From Sulfitobacter pontiacus (GTDB lineage Bacteria; Pseudomonadota; Alphaproteobacteria; Rhodobacterales; Rhodobacteraceae): a stretch of 64,000 bases of DNA. The translations under genes and the position numbers were made by a program. Under the pieces are notes generated by a model. The model worked only from the letters and a program-made list of their open reading frames with translations. It searched no databases and had not been told where the DNA came from. Location of the stretch: assembly GCF_040790665.1 (NCBI RefSeq), contig NZ_CP160849.1, positions 2,133,501-2,197,500 of the forward strand. Reading direction: 5' to 3'. Position 1 is the first letter of the stretch, and each line of letters starts with the position of its first letter. Below are positions 51,474 to 61,225 of this stretch, in pieces.

Positions 51474-53246
51474 CTAAAGCGGCCAGAAGACCAGAATAGC
51501 CGGAATGGACACCGCGACGACGATGATCTCAAGCGGCAGCCCCATGCGCCAGTAATCGCCAAAGCTATAGCCCCCGGGACCAAGGATCAGCGTGTTGTTC
51601 TTATGCCCAATGGGCGTCAGGAATGCGCTTGATGCGGCGACGGCGACCGCCATCAGGAACGGGTCGGGAGAGACATCAAGGCTTGCCGCCATCTGGATGC
51701 CCACGGGGGCGGCGACGATGGTGGTGGCGGTGTTATTCAGCACATCCGACAGGGTCATAGTGACCAGCATCAGCACCGTCAGCACCACCCATGCGGGCAG
51801 CCCTTGGGTCAATCCGACAAGCGCGCCGGCAATCAGCTCCGTCCCGCCAGAGCTTTCGAGCGCCGCCCCCAACGGGATCATCGACCCCAGCAAGACGACG
51901 ACCGGCCATTCGATATGGGTATAAAGCTCCGACAGCGGGACGATCCGTGCCAGCACATAGGCGATGACGACCAGCCCCAGGGCGACGGGCAGGTAGATCA
52001 ACCCAAAGCTCGCCGCCGTGACCGCGCCGCCAAACAGGCCGATGGCCAGCCAGACCTTGTGGTTTTCGGTCACCGCCAACCCGCGGTCAGCAAGGGGCAG
52101 TACGCCGAGCCATTCGACCACATGGGACGCGGTATCGCGCGGCACGAGCAGCAGCAGAATATCCCCCACCTGCAGCTCGGTCTTGCGCAGTTGCGAGGTG
52201 ATGCGTTTGCCGCGCCGCGATACCCCCAGCAGCACGGAGCGCTGCCGCCACGACAGGCCGACCGCCTGAGCCGACCGGCCGTTCAGACGGGAATCGCTGG
52301 TGACCACGACCTCGATGATCTCGACCCCTTCGCCATCGGCGCGCAGGCGGTCTTCGCGGTCGGCGTCGGCGACATGCAGGTCCAGCGTGCTGCGAAATTC
52401 GTCCAGCGCATCGGGGGTCGCTTCAAGCACCAGCGCGTCGCCTGCGCGCAGGGGCAGGTTGCGTGACTGGCCGTAGCGGCGCTTGCCGTCCCGGATCACC
52501 CCCAGCATGGCGACATCGGCCTTCTCGGCTGCGTCCTGAAGCTCTGCCAGACGTCTACCGATCTGGGCATTGCCTTCGGGGATCGTCAGCTCTGCCAGAT
52601 AGGGGGACAGGTCTTCGGGGCCCAGCACGTTATTCTCGCGCTGCGGGATAAACCGCCAGCCGATCAGCGCGACAAAGGCCAGCCCCGCCGCCGCTGCTAT
52701 CCCGCCCACAGGGGCGAAATCGAACATGCGAAACGGTGCGCCAAGGGATTCCTGTCGGATCGAGGCGATGATGATATTGGGCGGCGTCCCGATCAGCGTC
52801 GCCATGCCGCCAAGGATCGTGGCAAAGCTCAGCGGCATCAGGCTCAACCCCGGGGATCGACCGGCCTTGCGGGCGGTCTGGATGTCGACCGGCATCAGCA
52901 GCGCAAGGGCCGCGACGTTGTTCATGAAGGCTGACAGCACCCCGCCGATAACCCCCATCAGCGTGATATGCCCGCCAAGGCTACGCGAGGCATCGACCAG
53001 CGTGCGCGTGATCAGCAACACCGCGCCAGACCGCGTCAGCCCCGCCGATACGATCAGCACCAGCGCGACCACCAGCGTCGCAGGGTGACCAAAGCCCGCA
53101 AAGGCATCCTTGCTGTCGACCACCCCCAGCACCACGGCAACCATCAGCGCGGCAAAGGCGACAAGGTCATAGCGGAACCGCCCCCACAAGAGCATGCCAA
53201 ACACGGCGGCAAACAGGGTGAACAGGATGATTTGATCGGTGGTCAT
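51474..53246 (-). CDS. SLC13-type permease with two RCK_C (TrkA_C) domains
   Basis: A second 590-residue anion permease with the same arrangement as its convergent neighbour: helix block (about 1-190), two TrkA_C domains (about 205-290, 300-385), helix block (about 400-590). Motifs include SAFMNNVAALALLMPV, IGTPPNIIIAS, LSDVLNNTATTIVAAP and IGHKNNTLILGPGGYSF. It differs widely from the neighbour in sequence, so the two are old paralogues with perhaps different substrates. It is read divergently from the YebC gene. Confidence 0.87.
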   Translation of the reverse strand: MTTDQIILFTLFAAVFGMLLWGRFRYDLVAFAALMVAVVLGVVDSKDAFAGFGHPATLVVALVLIVSAGLTRSGAVLLITRTLVDASRSLGGHITLMGVIGGVLSAFMNNVAALALLMPVDIQTARKAGRSPGLSLMPLSFATILGGMATLIGTPPNIIIASIRQESLGAPFRMFDFAPVGGIAAAAGLAFVALIGWRFIPQRENNVLGPEDLSPYLAELTIPEGNAQIGRRLAELQDAAEKADVAMLGVIRDGKRRYGQSRNLPLRAGDALVLEATPDALDEFRSTLDLHVADADREDRLRADGEGVEIIEVVVTSDSRLNGRSAQAVGLSWRQRSVLLGVSRRGKRITSQLRKTELQVGDILLLLVPRDTASHVVEWLGVLPLADRGLAVTENHKVWLAIGLFGGAVTAASFGLIYLPVALGLVVIAYVLARIVPLSELYTHIEWPVVVLLGSMIPLGAALESSGGTELIAGALVGLTQGLPAWVVLTVLMLVTMTLSDVLNNTATTIVAAPVGIQMAASLDVSPDPFLMAVAVAASSAFLTPIGHKNNTLILGPGGYSFGDYWRMGLPLEIIVVAVSIPAILVFWPL

Positions 53247-53404
53247 GAGCGTACCTTGCGTGAACTGCGACCAAAGCCCTAGCAGCCGCCCGCGCGCCTG
53301 TCTGCCCCAAACCCAGCCATACCGCGCGCGTGCGCGGTGGCTTGTTCAGGCGCGTGGGCTGCCGTATAGAGAGCCAACACTGAATTTTAGCATATGAGGT
53401 CACC

Positions 53405-54145
53405 ATGGCAGGTCACTCAAAATGGGCAAATATCCAGCACCGTAAGGGCCGTCAGGACAAACTGCGCGCCAAGGTGTTTTCCAAGCTCTCCAAAGAAATC
53501 ACCATCGCGGCGAAGATGGGCGAACCCGATCCGGACAAGAACCCGCGTCTGCGTCTGGCGGTGAAAGAGGCCAAGGGCCAGTCCATGCCCAAGGACAACA
53601 TCGAACGCGCGATCAAGAAAGCCGTCGGCGGCGAGGGCGAGGATTACGAAGAAATCCGCTATGAAGGCTACGGCCCCAATGGTGTTGCCGTCATTGTCGA
53701 GGCGATGACCGACAACCGCAACCGCACCGCATCGACCGTGCGGTCCACCTTCACCAAGAACGGTGGCAATCTGGGCGAGACAGGCAGCGTCGGCTTCATG
53801 TTCGACCGTAAGGGCGAAATCACCTATCCCGCCAGCGTTGGCGATGCCGACACCGTCATGATGGCCGCCATCGAAGCCGGTGCGGAAGACGTCGAAAGCT
53901 CGGATGACGGGCATGTCATCTGGTGCATGGATACTGACCTGAACGATGTCAGCACCGCGCTAGAGGCCGAGTTGGGCGAATCCGACAGCACCAAGCTGGT
54001 CTGGCGTCCGACCACCACGACCGAAATGGATCTGGAAGGGATGGAAAAGCTGATGAAGCTGATCGACGCCCTGGAAGACGACGACGACGTGCAGCGGGTC
54101 ACCGCGAACTTCGAAGCCTCTGACGAGGTGATGGAGCAGCTGTAA
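53405..54145 (+). CDS. yebC: YebC/PmpR family protein
   Basis: A 246-residue protein, the standard length. It starts [18 protein letters not shown], with the middle [17 protein letters not shown] and the end [16 protein letters not shown]. The family has been described as DNA-binding regulators and, more recently, as translation factors that relieve ribosome stalling. Two hairpins follow; it is probably a single-gene unit. Confidence 0.95.
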   Translation: MAGHSKWANIQHRKGRQDKLRAKVFSKLSKEITIAAKMGEPDPDKNPRLRLAVKEAKGQSMPKDNIERAIKKAVGGEGEDYEEIRYEGYGPNGVAVIVEAMTDNRNRTASTVRSTFTKNGGNLGETGSVGFMFDRKGEITYPASVGDADTVMMAAIEAGAEDVESSDDGHVIWCMDTDLNDVSTALEAELGESDSTKLVWRPTTTTEMDLEGMEKLMKLIDALEDDDDVQRVTANFEASDEVMEQL

Positions 54146-54152
54146 CATCTAC

Positions 54153-54189
54153 GCCCCGCCAGCGACCCACGTCGCGGCGGGGCTTTGCT
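54153..54189 (+). terminator. Terminator after yebC
   Basis: GCCCCGCC (54153-54160) pairs with GGCGGGGC (54176-54183), with inner pairs GCGAC/GTCGC, followed by TTTGCTTT. Confidence 0.85.
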
Positions 54190-54221
54190 TTGGCAGGGGC
54201 GGGTGCGTCACGCGCCCGCGA

Positions 54222-54271
54222 GACACAAAAAAACCGCCCCTGGCTTAGCTGCGGGGCGGTTTTTTTGTGTC
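54222..54271. terminator. 19-bp bidirectional terminator
   Basis: Perfect arms of 19 bases (54222-54240, 54253-54271) around a 12-base loop. Each arm brings a run of seven A or T, so it can end transcription in both directions: from yebC and from the small minus-strand gene. Confidence 0.92.
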
Positions 54272-54288
54272 AGCGTTTGAGGCCGAAT

Positions 54289-54528
54289 TTATCCCAAAAG
54301 GCGCGCCATGCGAAAAAGACCACCCCAGGCCGGTTTGGCCGTGGTGTCGCGCACGCGCTGCTGCGAGATAGAGGCGAGGACGCGTTTGACCTCGTTGAGG
54401 TGCCCCAAGGCCCTTGATCCGCCTGCGCTTGCCTGAACGCTCAGGATCTTGGACTGTGTGTGCAGGGCTGCTTCGATAAGCGCCAATTCATCTTGGCTGA
54501 TTTCCAGCTTCTGTTTGTCGTCGAACAT
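54289..54528 (-). CDS. Small soluble protein of unknown function
   Basis: A 79-residue protein with an amphipathic helical centre (ISQDELALIEAALHTQSKILSVQA) and a basic, tryptophan-bearing end (PAWGGLFRMARLLG). The ATG at 54528 follows AAGGAATAATG; a longer frame to 54600 exists but is less likely. No family recognised. It is a single gene with its own terminator. Confidence 0.65.
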   Translation of the reverse strand: MFDDKQKLEISQDELALIEAALHTQSKILSVQASAGGSRALGHLNEVKRVLASISQQRVRDTTAKPAWGGLFRMARLLG

Positions 54529-54728
54529 GACATTATTCCTTGGTTGTATGCGGGTCAGATAGGCGCTGTATCTGTGGTTCGCTAGTAGTAACGGGCCCAA
54601 TCACGCAAATGTTTCGCGGCCGCAACAATAAAGTTGGGGTTGCAGGGGATGAAAATTTATTTTTGGGTGGGGTCCGGCGGTGCATCTTACCCGAGACCGG
54701 CCCAGATTCCCGACGGAGCTTTTGACAT

Positions 54729-55325
54729 ATGACCGCCTTCTTTCCCGGCTTTGCCTTGGGCCTGACCTTGATTCTGGCTATCGGGGCGCAGAACGCTTTT
54801 GTCTTGCGCCAAGGCTTGCGGTTGCAGCATGTCTTTTGGGTCTGCCTGACCTGTGCGTTGTCGGATGCGGTGCTGATCGCCGCAGGGGTGGCGGGGTTCG
54901 GTGCGCTGGCAACGGCGGTGCCGTGGTTCGAAACGCTGATGCGTTACGGCGGGGCGGCGTTCCTGATCTGGTACGGCTTCCAGAATGCGCGATCGGCTTG
55001 GCAGGGCGGCCATGCGCTGGCCGCTGACGGGGCCGCGCAAACCAGCCTGCGCCGCACGATCCTGACCCTGCTCGCGCTGACCTGGCTGAACCCGCATGTC
55101 TATCTTGATACCGTCGTGCTGCTGGGGTCCATTGCCGCGCAATATGAAAGCCGCCTTGCCTTCGGGGCAGGTGCGGTCACGGCGAGCTTTGTTTTCTTTT
55201 TCAGCCTGGGCTATGGCGCGCGCCTGTTGGGGCCGTTTTTCAGCAAGCCGCGCAGCTGGCAAATTCTGGATGGTGTGATTGCGCTGACCATGTGGGCGAT
55301 TGCTTTGAAACTTCTGCTGATGTGA
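54729..55325 (+). CDS. LysE/ArgO family amino acid exporter
   Basis: A 198-residue inner-membrane protein with five or six helices and the family signature GAQNAFVLRQGLR near the start, plus TWLNPHVYLDTVVLLGS. This group exports basic amino acids such as arginine or lysine. No LysR-type regulator is next to it. An EamA-family permease follows after 37 bases, probably in the same transcript. Confidence 0.9.
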   Translation: MTAFFPGFALGLTLILAIGAQNAFVLRQGLRLQHVFWVCLTCALSDAVLIAAGVAGFGALATAVPWFETLMRYGGAAFLIWYGFQNARSAWQGGHALAADGAAQTSLRRTILTLLALTWLNPHVYLDTVVLLGSIAAQYESRLAFGAGAVTASFVFFFSLGYGARLLGPFFSKPRSWQILDGVIALTMWAIALKLLLM

Positions 55326-55362
55326 CCTTGCCCTTGGGGAAGGGTTGGGGAATGTTGCGCCC

Positions 55363-56265
55363 ATGACAACTGCACATCCCCAAAGCCCCGTCACCGGTAT
55401 CTTCTGGATGGTCGTGACCGGCCTGTGTTTCATTTGCGTGACCGCCTTGGTCAAACATATGGGCCCGCGCCTGCCGTCCTCCGAAGCTGCTTTTATCCGT
55501 TATGGCTTTGGCTTGGTGTTCCTGCTGCCCGCGATTGGCGCGCTGCGTGAGGCGAAGCTGTCGCGCCGCCAATGGGCGCTTTTTTCGGTACGCGGCGGGC
55601 TGCATGGGGTGGGCGTTATCCTGTGGTTCTACGCCATGACGCGTATCTCTATCGCCGAGGTGACGGCGATGAACTATCTTGCGCCGATCTATGTCACCAT
55701 CGGGGCCGCGCTGTTTCTGGGCGAGAGCTTGGCCCTGCGCCGGATCATTGCGGTCGTGCTGGGGCTGGTCGGGGCCGCGATCATCCTGCGACCCGGGTTT
55801 CGCGAGCTGACCGGCGGGCACTTTGCGATGCTGATCGCGGCGGTGGTGTTTGGCGGGGCCTATTTGCTGGCCAAAGTGCTTGCGGACGAGGTGCGCCCGT
55901 CGGTCGTCGTCGCGATGATGTCGCTGTTCGTGACGCTGTTTCTGGCCCCCTTCGCGCTTGCCAACTGGATCACCCCCACGTGGGAGGAGATCGGAATCCT
56001 CGCCGCTGTCGCCTGTTTTGCAACCGCAGGCCACTATACCATGACGCTGGCTTTTGCCGCAGCACCGCTGACGGTGACCCAGCCGGTGACCTTCCTGCAA
56101 CTGGTTTGGGCCACGGCGCTAGGGGCTGTCGTTTTTGCTGAACCCATTGATATCTGGGTCGTTCTCGGCGGGGCGGTGATCCTTGGGTCGGTGACGTTTA
56201 TCACATGGCGCGAGGCGATGCTGAAACGCCAGATCACCCCCGCCACGCCGGCGACGAAATTCTAG
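55363..56265 (+). CDS. DMT-family transporter (two EamA domains)
   Basis: A 300-residue membrane protein with ten predicted helices in two EamA repeats. Repeat landmarks are SEAAFIRYGFGLVFLLPA and AEVTAMNYLAPIYVTIGAALFLGE in the first half and LTVTQPVTFLQLVWATALGAVVFAE in the second. Such proteins export metabolites or amino acids; substrate unknown. The ATG at 55363 is chosen; a TTG at 55345 is possible. Confidence 0.88.
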   Translation: MTTAHPQSPVTGIFWMVVTGLCFICVTALVKHMGPRLPSSEAAFIRYGFGLVFLLPAIGALREAKLSRRQWALFSVRGGLHGVGVILWFYAMTRISIAEVTAMNYLAPIYVTIGAALFLGESLALRRIIAVVLGLVGAAIILRPGFRELTGGHFAMLIAAVVFGGAYLLAKVLADEVRPSVVVAMMSLFVTLFLAPFALANWITPTWEEIGILAAVACFATAGHYTMTLAFAAAPLTVTQPVTFLQLVWATALGAVVFAEPIDIWVVLGGAVILGSVTFITWREAMLKRQITPATPATKF

Positions 56266-56290
56266 CAACGCCGCCGGTTGGAATGTAACT

Positions 56291-56322
56291 AAACCCTGAG
56301 TTGATCCGCTCTCAGGTTTTTA
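56291..56322 (+). terminator. Terminator after the EamA permease gene
   Basis: AAACC(C)TGAG (56291-56300) pairs with CTCAGGTTT (56311-56319) around a 10-base loop, then TTTTTAT. It abuts the betI operator, so readthrough into the bet operon is limited. Confidence 0.7.
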
Positions 56323-56350
56323 TTGACTTGTCAGTCAATAAACGTAGGTT
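56320..56350 (+). promoter_or_regulatory. betI promoter with palindromic BetI operator
   Basis: TTATTGACT (56320-56328) and AGTCAATAA (56333-56341) form a perfect 9-bp inverted repeat with a 4-base spacer, as in known BetI operators. The repeat overlaps the -35 TTGACT (56323-56328); a -10 TAGGTT lies at 56345-56350, spacing 16. Repressor bound here would block the promoter. Confidence 0.8.
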
Positions 56351-56387
56351 TGATGGCCAGACGCTATCAAACCACTAAGGATTCTTT

Positions 56388-56963
56388 ATGCCCAAAGTCG
56401 GAATGGAGCCTATTCGCCGCGACGCCTTGGTCAAAGCGACGATTGCTGAAATCGGTGCTGCCCAGTCACTGGATGTGACGGTCGGCCAGATCGCGCGCCG
56501 CGCGGGGATGTCCTCGGCGCTGGCGCATCACTATTTTGGCGGCAAGGATCAGATCTTTCTGGCGGCCATGCGCTATATCCTGACGGAATACAGCGCCGAG
56601 GTCCGCCGCGAGCTGCGTCTGAACAAATCCCCGCTGGGACGGGCCGAGGCGATCATCCGCGCGAGCTTTGACGAAAGCTATTTCGATCCGGCAACGGTCA
56701 GCGCCTGGATGACGCTCTATGCCTCCTCGCGGACCAATACCGAAACCTACCGTTTGCTGGTGGTGTATCAAAAGCGGTTGCGGTCGAACCTGACCTATGC
56801 GCTGCGCCCGATCTCGGATGATCCGGCAGGGGATGCCGATACGCTGGCCGCCCTGATCGACGGGCTTTACCTGCGTGCCGCCTTGTCGGACGAGGGCAGC
56901 GCCCGCGCCGCCAGTGACCGCGCCCTGTCGGTGCTTCATATGCTTGTGGGGACCAAAGAATGA
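56388..56963 (+). CDS. betI: Choline-responsive TetR-type repressor BetI
   Basis: A 191-residue repressor of the choline operon, released by choline. It starts with PKVGMEPIRRDALVKATI, typical of BetI, and its helix-turn-helix is at about residues 28-50 (VGQIARRAGMSSALAHHYFGGK). The first gene of the operon; its stop overlaps the betC start by four bases (ATGA). Confidence 0.95.
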   Translation: MPKVGMEPIRRDALVKATIAEIGAAQSLDVTVGQIARRAGMSSALAHHYFGGKDQIFLAAMRYILTEYSAEVRRELRLNKSPLGRAEAIIRASFDESYFDPATVSAWMTLYASSRTNTETYRLLVVYQKRLRSNLTYALRPISDDPAGDADTLAALIDGLYLRAALSDEGSARAASDRALSVLHMLVGTKE

Positions 56964-58468
56964 CCCAGCCCAATATCCTGATCCTGATGGTCGACCAGTT
57001 GAACGGCACGCTGTTTCCCGACGGCCCAGCTGACTGGCTGCATGCCCCGAACCTCAAAAAGCTGGCGGCGCGGTCGACGCGGTTCAAGAACGCCTATACC
57101 GCCAGCCCGCTATGCGCGCCGGGGCGGGCGGCGTTCATGTCGGGGCAACTACCGTCGGCTACGGGCGTCTATGACAACGCGGCAGAGTTCGCGTCGAGCG
57201 TGCCCACCTACGCCCACCATCTGCGGCGTGCGGGCTACCAGACCTGCCTGTCGGGCAAGATGCATTTCGTTGGCCCCGACCAGCTCCACGGGTTCGAGGA
57301 ACGCCTGACCACCGATATCTACCCCGCCGATTTCGGCTGGACGCCGGACTACCGCAAGCCGGGGGAACGCATTGACTGGTGGTATCACAATATGGGGTCG
57401 GTGACCGGCGCAGGTGTGGCGGAAACCAGCAACCAGATGGAATATGACGACGCCGTGGCCTATGAGGCGACGCGCAAGATTTACGACCTGTCCCGCGGTC
57501 TGGATCCGCGCCCGTGGTGCCTGACCGCCAGCTTTACGCACCCCCATGACCCCTATGTCGCGCGCAAGAAATACTGGGATCTGTACAACGATTGCGACCA
57601 CCTGCTGCCCGAGGTGCCCGATCTGGGGTATGAAAATCAGGACAACCATTCGAAACGTATCTTTGACGCGAACGATTGGCGCAGTTTCGACATCACCGAA
57701 CGCGACATCAAACGTTCGCGTCAGGCTTACTTTGCCAACATCAGCTATCTTGACGACAAGATCGGTGAGATCCTGCAAACGCTAGAGGACACGCGGCAAG
57801 AGGCGATTGTCATCTTCTGCTCGGATCACGGCGATATGCTGGGCGAGCGGGGGCTCTGGTTCAAGATGAGCTTTTTCGAAGGGTCGTCCCGCGTCCCGAT
57901 GATGATCGCCGCCCCGCAGATGGCACCCGGTTTGCAGACCACGCCGGTCAGCAATATCGACGTGTGCCCCACCGTCTGTGATCTGGCAGGCGTGTCCATG
58001 GACGAGGTGATGGAATGGACCACGGGGCAATCGCTGGTGCCCATGGGGCAGGGGGTGGAACGCACAGAACCCGTTGCGATGGAATACGCGGCAGAGGCGT
58101 CTTACGCGCCGATGGTGTCACTGCGTTACGGCAAGTGGAAGTTCAACCGCTGCGCGCTTGATCCTGACCAACTGTTCGATCTGGAAACCGATCCGCACGA
58201 GCTGACCAACCTTGCCGAAGAACCTGCCCATCAGGGCACGCGGCTCACCCTGTCGGCCAAGGCCGACGCCCGCTGGGATCTGGCCGCCTTCGATGCCGAT
58301 GTCCGCAAAAGCCAGGCCCGCCGTTGGGTCGTCTACGAGGCGCTGCGCAAGGGCGGGTACTATCCGTGGGATCACCAGCCGCTGCGCAATGCGTCAGAGC
58401 AATACATGCGCAACCACATGGATCTGAACGTGCTGGAAGAAAACAAACGTTTTCCGCGCGGCGAATAG
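56960..58468 (+). CDS. betC: Choline sulfatase
   Basis: Cleaves choline-O-sulfate to choline and sulfate. The 502-residue sulfatase carries the modification motif C-A-P-G-R at Cys52 to Arg56, where the cysteine is turned into formylglycine, and metal-binding LILMVDQL near the N-terminus and FCSDHGDMLGERGLW. The C-terminal tail (NHMDLNVLEENKRFPRG) is choline-sulfatase type. It gives the operon access to an algal osmolyte as a carbon, sulfur and betaine source. The start overlaps betI. Confidence 0.94.
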   Translation: MTQPNILILMVDQLNGTLFPDGPADWLHAPNLKKLAARSTRFKNAYTASPLCAPGRAAFMSGQLPSATGVYDNAAEFASSVPTYAHHLRRAGYQTCLSGKMHFVGPDQLHGFEERLTTDIYPADFGWTPDYRKPGERIDWWYHNMGSVTGAGVAETSNQMEYDDAVAYEATRKIYDLSRGLDPRPWCLTASFTHPHDPYVARKKYWDLYNDCDHLLPEVPDLGYENQDNHSKRIFDANDWRSFDITERDIKRSRQAYFANISYLDDKIGEILQTLEDTRQEAIVIFCSDHGDMLGERGLWFKMSFFEGSSRVPMMIAAPQMAPGLQTTPVSNIDVCPTVCDLAGVSMDEVMEWTTGQSLVPMGQGVERTEPVAMEYAAEASYAPMVSLRYGKWKFNRCALDPDQLFDLETDPHELTNLAEEPAHQGTRLTLSAKADARWDLAAFDADVRKSQARRWVVYEALRKGGYYPWDHQPLRNASEQYMRNHMDLNVLEENKRFPRGE

Positions 58469-58531
58469 AACGACTGCCCAAGGGGTGCGGGCAACCAAAC
58501 CAATAATGCACCCCCAACACGGAGGGACACA

Positions 58532-59716
58532 ATGTTAACGACCATCATTTCGTTCGGGGTCATACTGGCTTTGGGCTTAACTATTTTCTGTACGATCAAG
58601 TGGTGGAACCTGCCGCTGACCGGCGTGACGCCGGTGCCGCTGTTCACCTTTATCGCGATCCTCTTCACGTCGGGGCTGGACGTGGGGCTGATCATGTTCC
58701 CGCTGGCCTTCGACTTTCCGCTTTATGCGGATACGGGCGCTGAACCAGCCTATGGGTTCACCAACCCGCTGGCGCTTGAATTCGGGTTCTGGGGCTTTCT
58801 GATCTGGACGTTCTACTTCCTGACGACCTTCTATTTCTGCGCCATCGAGCCGCGGGTGAAGTTCTTTGAGATTCCCGCGATCAAACTGCTGAACAACATC
58901 GTGATCATCACCACCTGCGCCTTCACCGGTGCGTTGTTCCTGATCTATATGCCGTATTACATCGCCGAGGTCGGCGACGGAGAGACGATCCTGCCGGTCT
59001 TCTACCTGATCTGCTTCCTCGTGATCCTGATTGCGGCTTTCAGCTCAACCGATCTGAAGTTCGTGCGTGTGCTGTCCGTCAGCTCGACCCTGCTGTTTCT
59101 GGCGCTGATCGCTTACATGTGGCTGAACGCCGGCATGGGATTGGGCGAATTTGCCTCTAGCGCCAGCAACCTTGGCGGCTATTTCGCGAATATCCACAAG
59201 TTCATCATCCCGCTGACGGATTACCACGAATTCTACCTGTTCTGGTGGTTCGCCTGGTCGATCATGATCGGGCAGTTCGTCAGCCGCTTTGTCGGCGGGC
59301 TGAAAACATGGCAACTGCTGGCATCCTTGCTGGTGTTCCCGTCGATCCCCTTGGGGCTGTGGTTCTCGGTTCTGTATTACTATCACCTGAACGGCATCGG
59401 TACCGCGGGCTTCCCGAACTGGGCCATGACCATCGTGGGCATCGTGTTCGTGATCAACTCTTTCGACAGTCTGATCCGGCTTTACACCGATAACCTCAAC
59501 TTCACGACCGAACGCTTTGGCACTGTGTCTTATGTGGTGGCCAACGCCATCGGCCTGTTTGTGCTGACCCTGCTGTTCCAAAGCCAATGGCTGCAGATTC
59601 AGTGGGTCGGGACCATCGTGATCGGCATCTACCTGCTGGCGCTTGGCTATATGTTCTTTGTCAAACGCGGTCACCTGCACGGGCTGGATGGCAACGCCAA
59701 TATCCCGGCCGAATAA
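58532..59716 (+). CDS. betT: BCCT-like choline/betaine transporter, short form
   Basis: A 394-residue protein with ten or eleven hydrophobic helices. The region FYLFWWFAWSIMIGQFVSRF matches the tryptophan-rich helix of BCCT transporters, but the protein is well short of the usual 500-670 residues and lacks the long cytosolic ends. The ATG follows ACGGAGGGACACA. Its position between betC and betB argues for choline or choline-sulfate uptake. The exact substrate and full function are inferred. Confidence 0.72.
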   Translation: MLTTIISFGVILALGLTIFCTIKWWNLPLTGVTPVPLFTFIAILFTSGLDVGLIMFPLAFDFPLYADTGAEPAYGFTNPLALEFGFWGFLIWTFYFLTTFYFCAIEPRVKFFEIPAIKLLNNIVIITTCAFTGALFLIYMPYYIAEVGDGETILPVFYLICFLVILIAAFSSTDLKFVRVLSVSSTLLFLALIAYMWLNAGMGLGEFASSASNLGGYFANIHKFIIPLTDYHEFYLFWWFAWSIMIGQFVSRFVGGLKTWQLLASLLVFPSIPLGLWFSVLYYYHLNGIGTAGFPNWAMTIVGIVFVINSFDSLIRLYTDNLNFTTERFGTVSYVVANAIGLFVLTLLFQSQWLQIQWVGTIVIGIYLLALGYMFFVKRGHLHGLDGNANIPAE

Positions 59717-59731
59717 CCCTTAAACCTAAGC

Positions 59732-59754
59732 GGCCCCGCCATACGGGCGGGGCC
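59732..59754 (+). repeat. Hairpin between betT and betB
   Basis: GGCCCCGCC (59732-59740) pairs perfectly with GGCGGGGCC (59746-59754) around ATACG. There is no T run, so a stability or processing role is more likely than termination. Confidence 0.6.
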
Positions 59755-59773
59755 CAACCGAAAAGAGAGACCT

Positions 59774-61225
59774 ATGCAAACGCAACCCACCGCCAGCCAT
59801 TTCATCAACGGCGAATATGTCGAAGATACCAACGGCACCCCGATCGAGGTGATCTATCCGGCCACGGGCGAGGTCATCGCGACCGTCTATGCCGCCACGC
59901 CTCAGATCGTCGAGAAAGCCATCACCGCCGCGCGGGACGCGCAGGCTGCTTGGGCCGCGATGACCGGCACCGAACGGGGCCGTATCCTGCGCCGCGCTGC
60001 TGACATCATGCGCGAACGCAATCACGATCTGTCGATCCTTGAAACCTATGACACGGGCAAACCCTATCAGGAAACCTCGGTTGCGGATGCGACCAGCGGT
60101 GCGGATGCGCTGGAATATTTCGGCGGTCTGGCGGCCTCGTTGACGGGGGAGCATATCCAGCTGGGCGAAGACTGGGTCTATACCCGCCGCGAACCGCTGG
60201 GGGTCTGTGTTGGCATCGGCGCATGGAACTATCCGACGCAGATCGCCTGCTGGAAAGGCGCACCGGCGCTGGCCTGCGGGAACTCGATCATCTTCAAACC
60301 GTCCGAGACGACGCCGCTTTGCGCGCTGAAAGTCGCGGAAATTCTGGTAGAGGCAGGGCTGCCCGCCGGTCTTTACAACGTTGTGCAGGGCATGGGCGAA
60401 GTGGGGGCCTCCCTTGTGACCGACCCGCGCGTCGACAAGGTCTCGCTCACCGGTTCTGTGCCCACGGGCCGCAAGGTCTATGCCGCGGCCGCGGAAGGCA
60501 TCAAACATGTCACGATGGAACTGGGGGGCAAGTCCCCCATGATCGTGTTCGAGGACGCGGATATCGAAAACGCCATCAGCGGCGCGATTTTGGGCAACTT
60601 CTACAGCTCGGGTCAGATCTGTTCGAACGGCACCCGCGTCTTCGTGCACCGCGACATCAAAGAGGCGTTCCTCAAGCGCTTGGCCGAGCGTCTGGACACC
60701 GCCGTGATCGGCGACCCGATGGACCCTGACACCAGCTTTGGCCCGATGGTATCAAAACGTCAGATGGAGATCGCGCTTGGCTATGTCGAAAAGGGCAAGG
60801 CGGAAGGCGCGCGTCTGGTCTATGGCGGGGCAGCAATCGACCGCGACGGGTTTTACATGCAGCCCACCGTCTTTGCCGATGTGACCGACGACATGTCCAT
60901 CGCCCGCGAAGAGATTTTCGGGCCCGTCATGTCGGTGCTGGATTTCGAGACCGAGGCAGAGGTGATGGCCCGCGCCAATGCGACCGAATTCGGTCTGGCC
61001 GCCGGTGTGTTCACCAAAGACCTGTCCCGCGCGCACCGCGTCGCGGCGGGGTTCGAGGCGGGCACCTGCTATATCAACACCTATAACGACGCCCCGGTCG
61101 AAGCGCCCTTTGGCGGCATGAAAAATTCGGGCGTGGGGCGCGAGAACTCCAAGGCGGCGATTGATCACTATAGCCAGCTGAAAACCGTCTATGTGCGCAT
61201 GGGCGATATGGAAGCGCCTTTCTAG
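59774..61225 (+). CDS. betB: Betaine aldehyde dehydrogenase
   Basis: Oxidises betaine aldehyde to glycine betaine with NAD(P)+. The 483-residue enzyme has the general base in MELGGKSP (Glu249) and the nucleophile Cys283 in [11 protein letters not shown]. The N-terminal [19 protein letters not shown] and C-terminal [21 protein letters not shown] are standard for BetB. The ribosome site AAAGAGAG precedes the ATG. Confidence 0.95.
   Translation: MQTQPTASHFINGEYVEDTNGTPIEVIYPATGEVIATVYAATPQIVEKAITAARDAQAAWAAMTGTERGRILRRAADIMRERNHDLSILETYDTGKPYQETSVADATSGADALEYFGGLAASLTGEHIQLGEDWVYTRREPLGVCVGIGAWNYPTQIACWKGAPALACGNSIIFKPSETTPLCALKVAEILVEAGLPAGLYNVVQGMGEVGASLVTDPRVDKVSLTGSVPTGRKVYAAAAEGIKHVTMELGGKSPMIVFEDADIENAISGAILGNFYSSGQICSNGTRVFVHRDIKEAFLKRLAERLDTAVIGDPMDPDTSFGPMVSKRQMEIALGYVEKGKAEGARLVYGGAAIDRDGFYMQPTVFADVTDDMSIAREEIFGPVMSVLDFETEAEVMARANATEFGLAAGVFTKDLSRAHRVAAGFEAGTCYINTYNDAPVEAPFGGMKNSGVGRENSKAAIDHYSQLKTVYVRMGDMEAPF

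Noticed and set aside
58532-59716. betT as a truncated pseudogene
   Set aside because: The frame is intact with a good ribosome site, ten or more clean helices and proper operon position. Shortness looks like a family trait.
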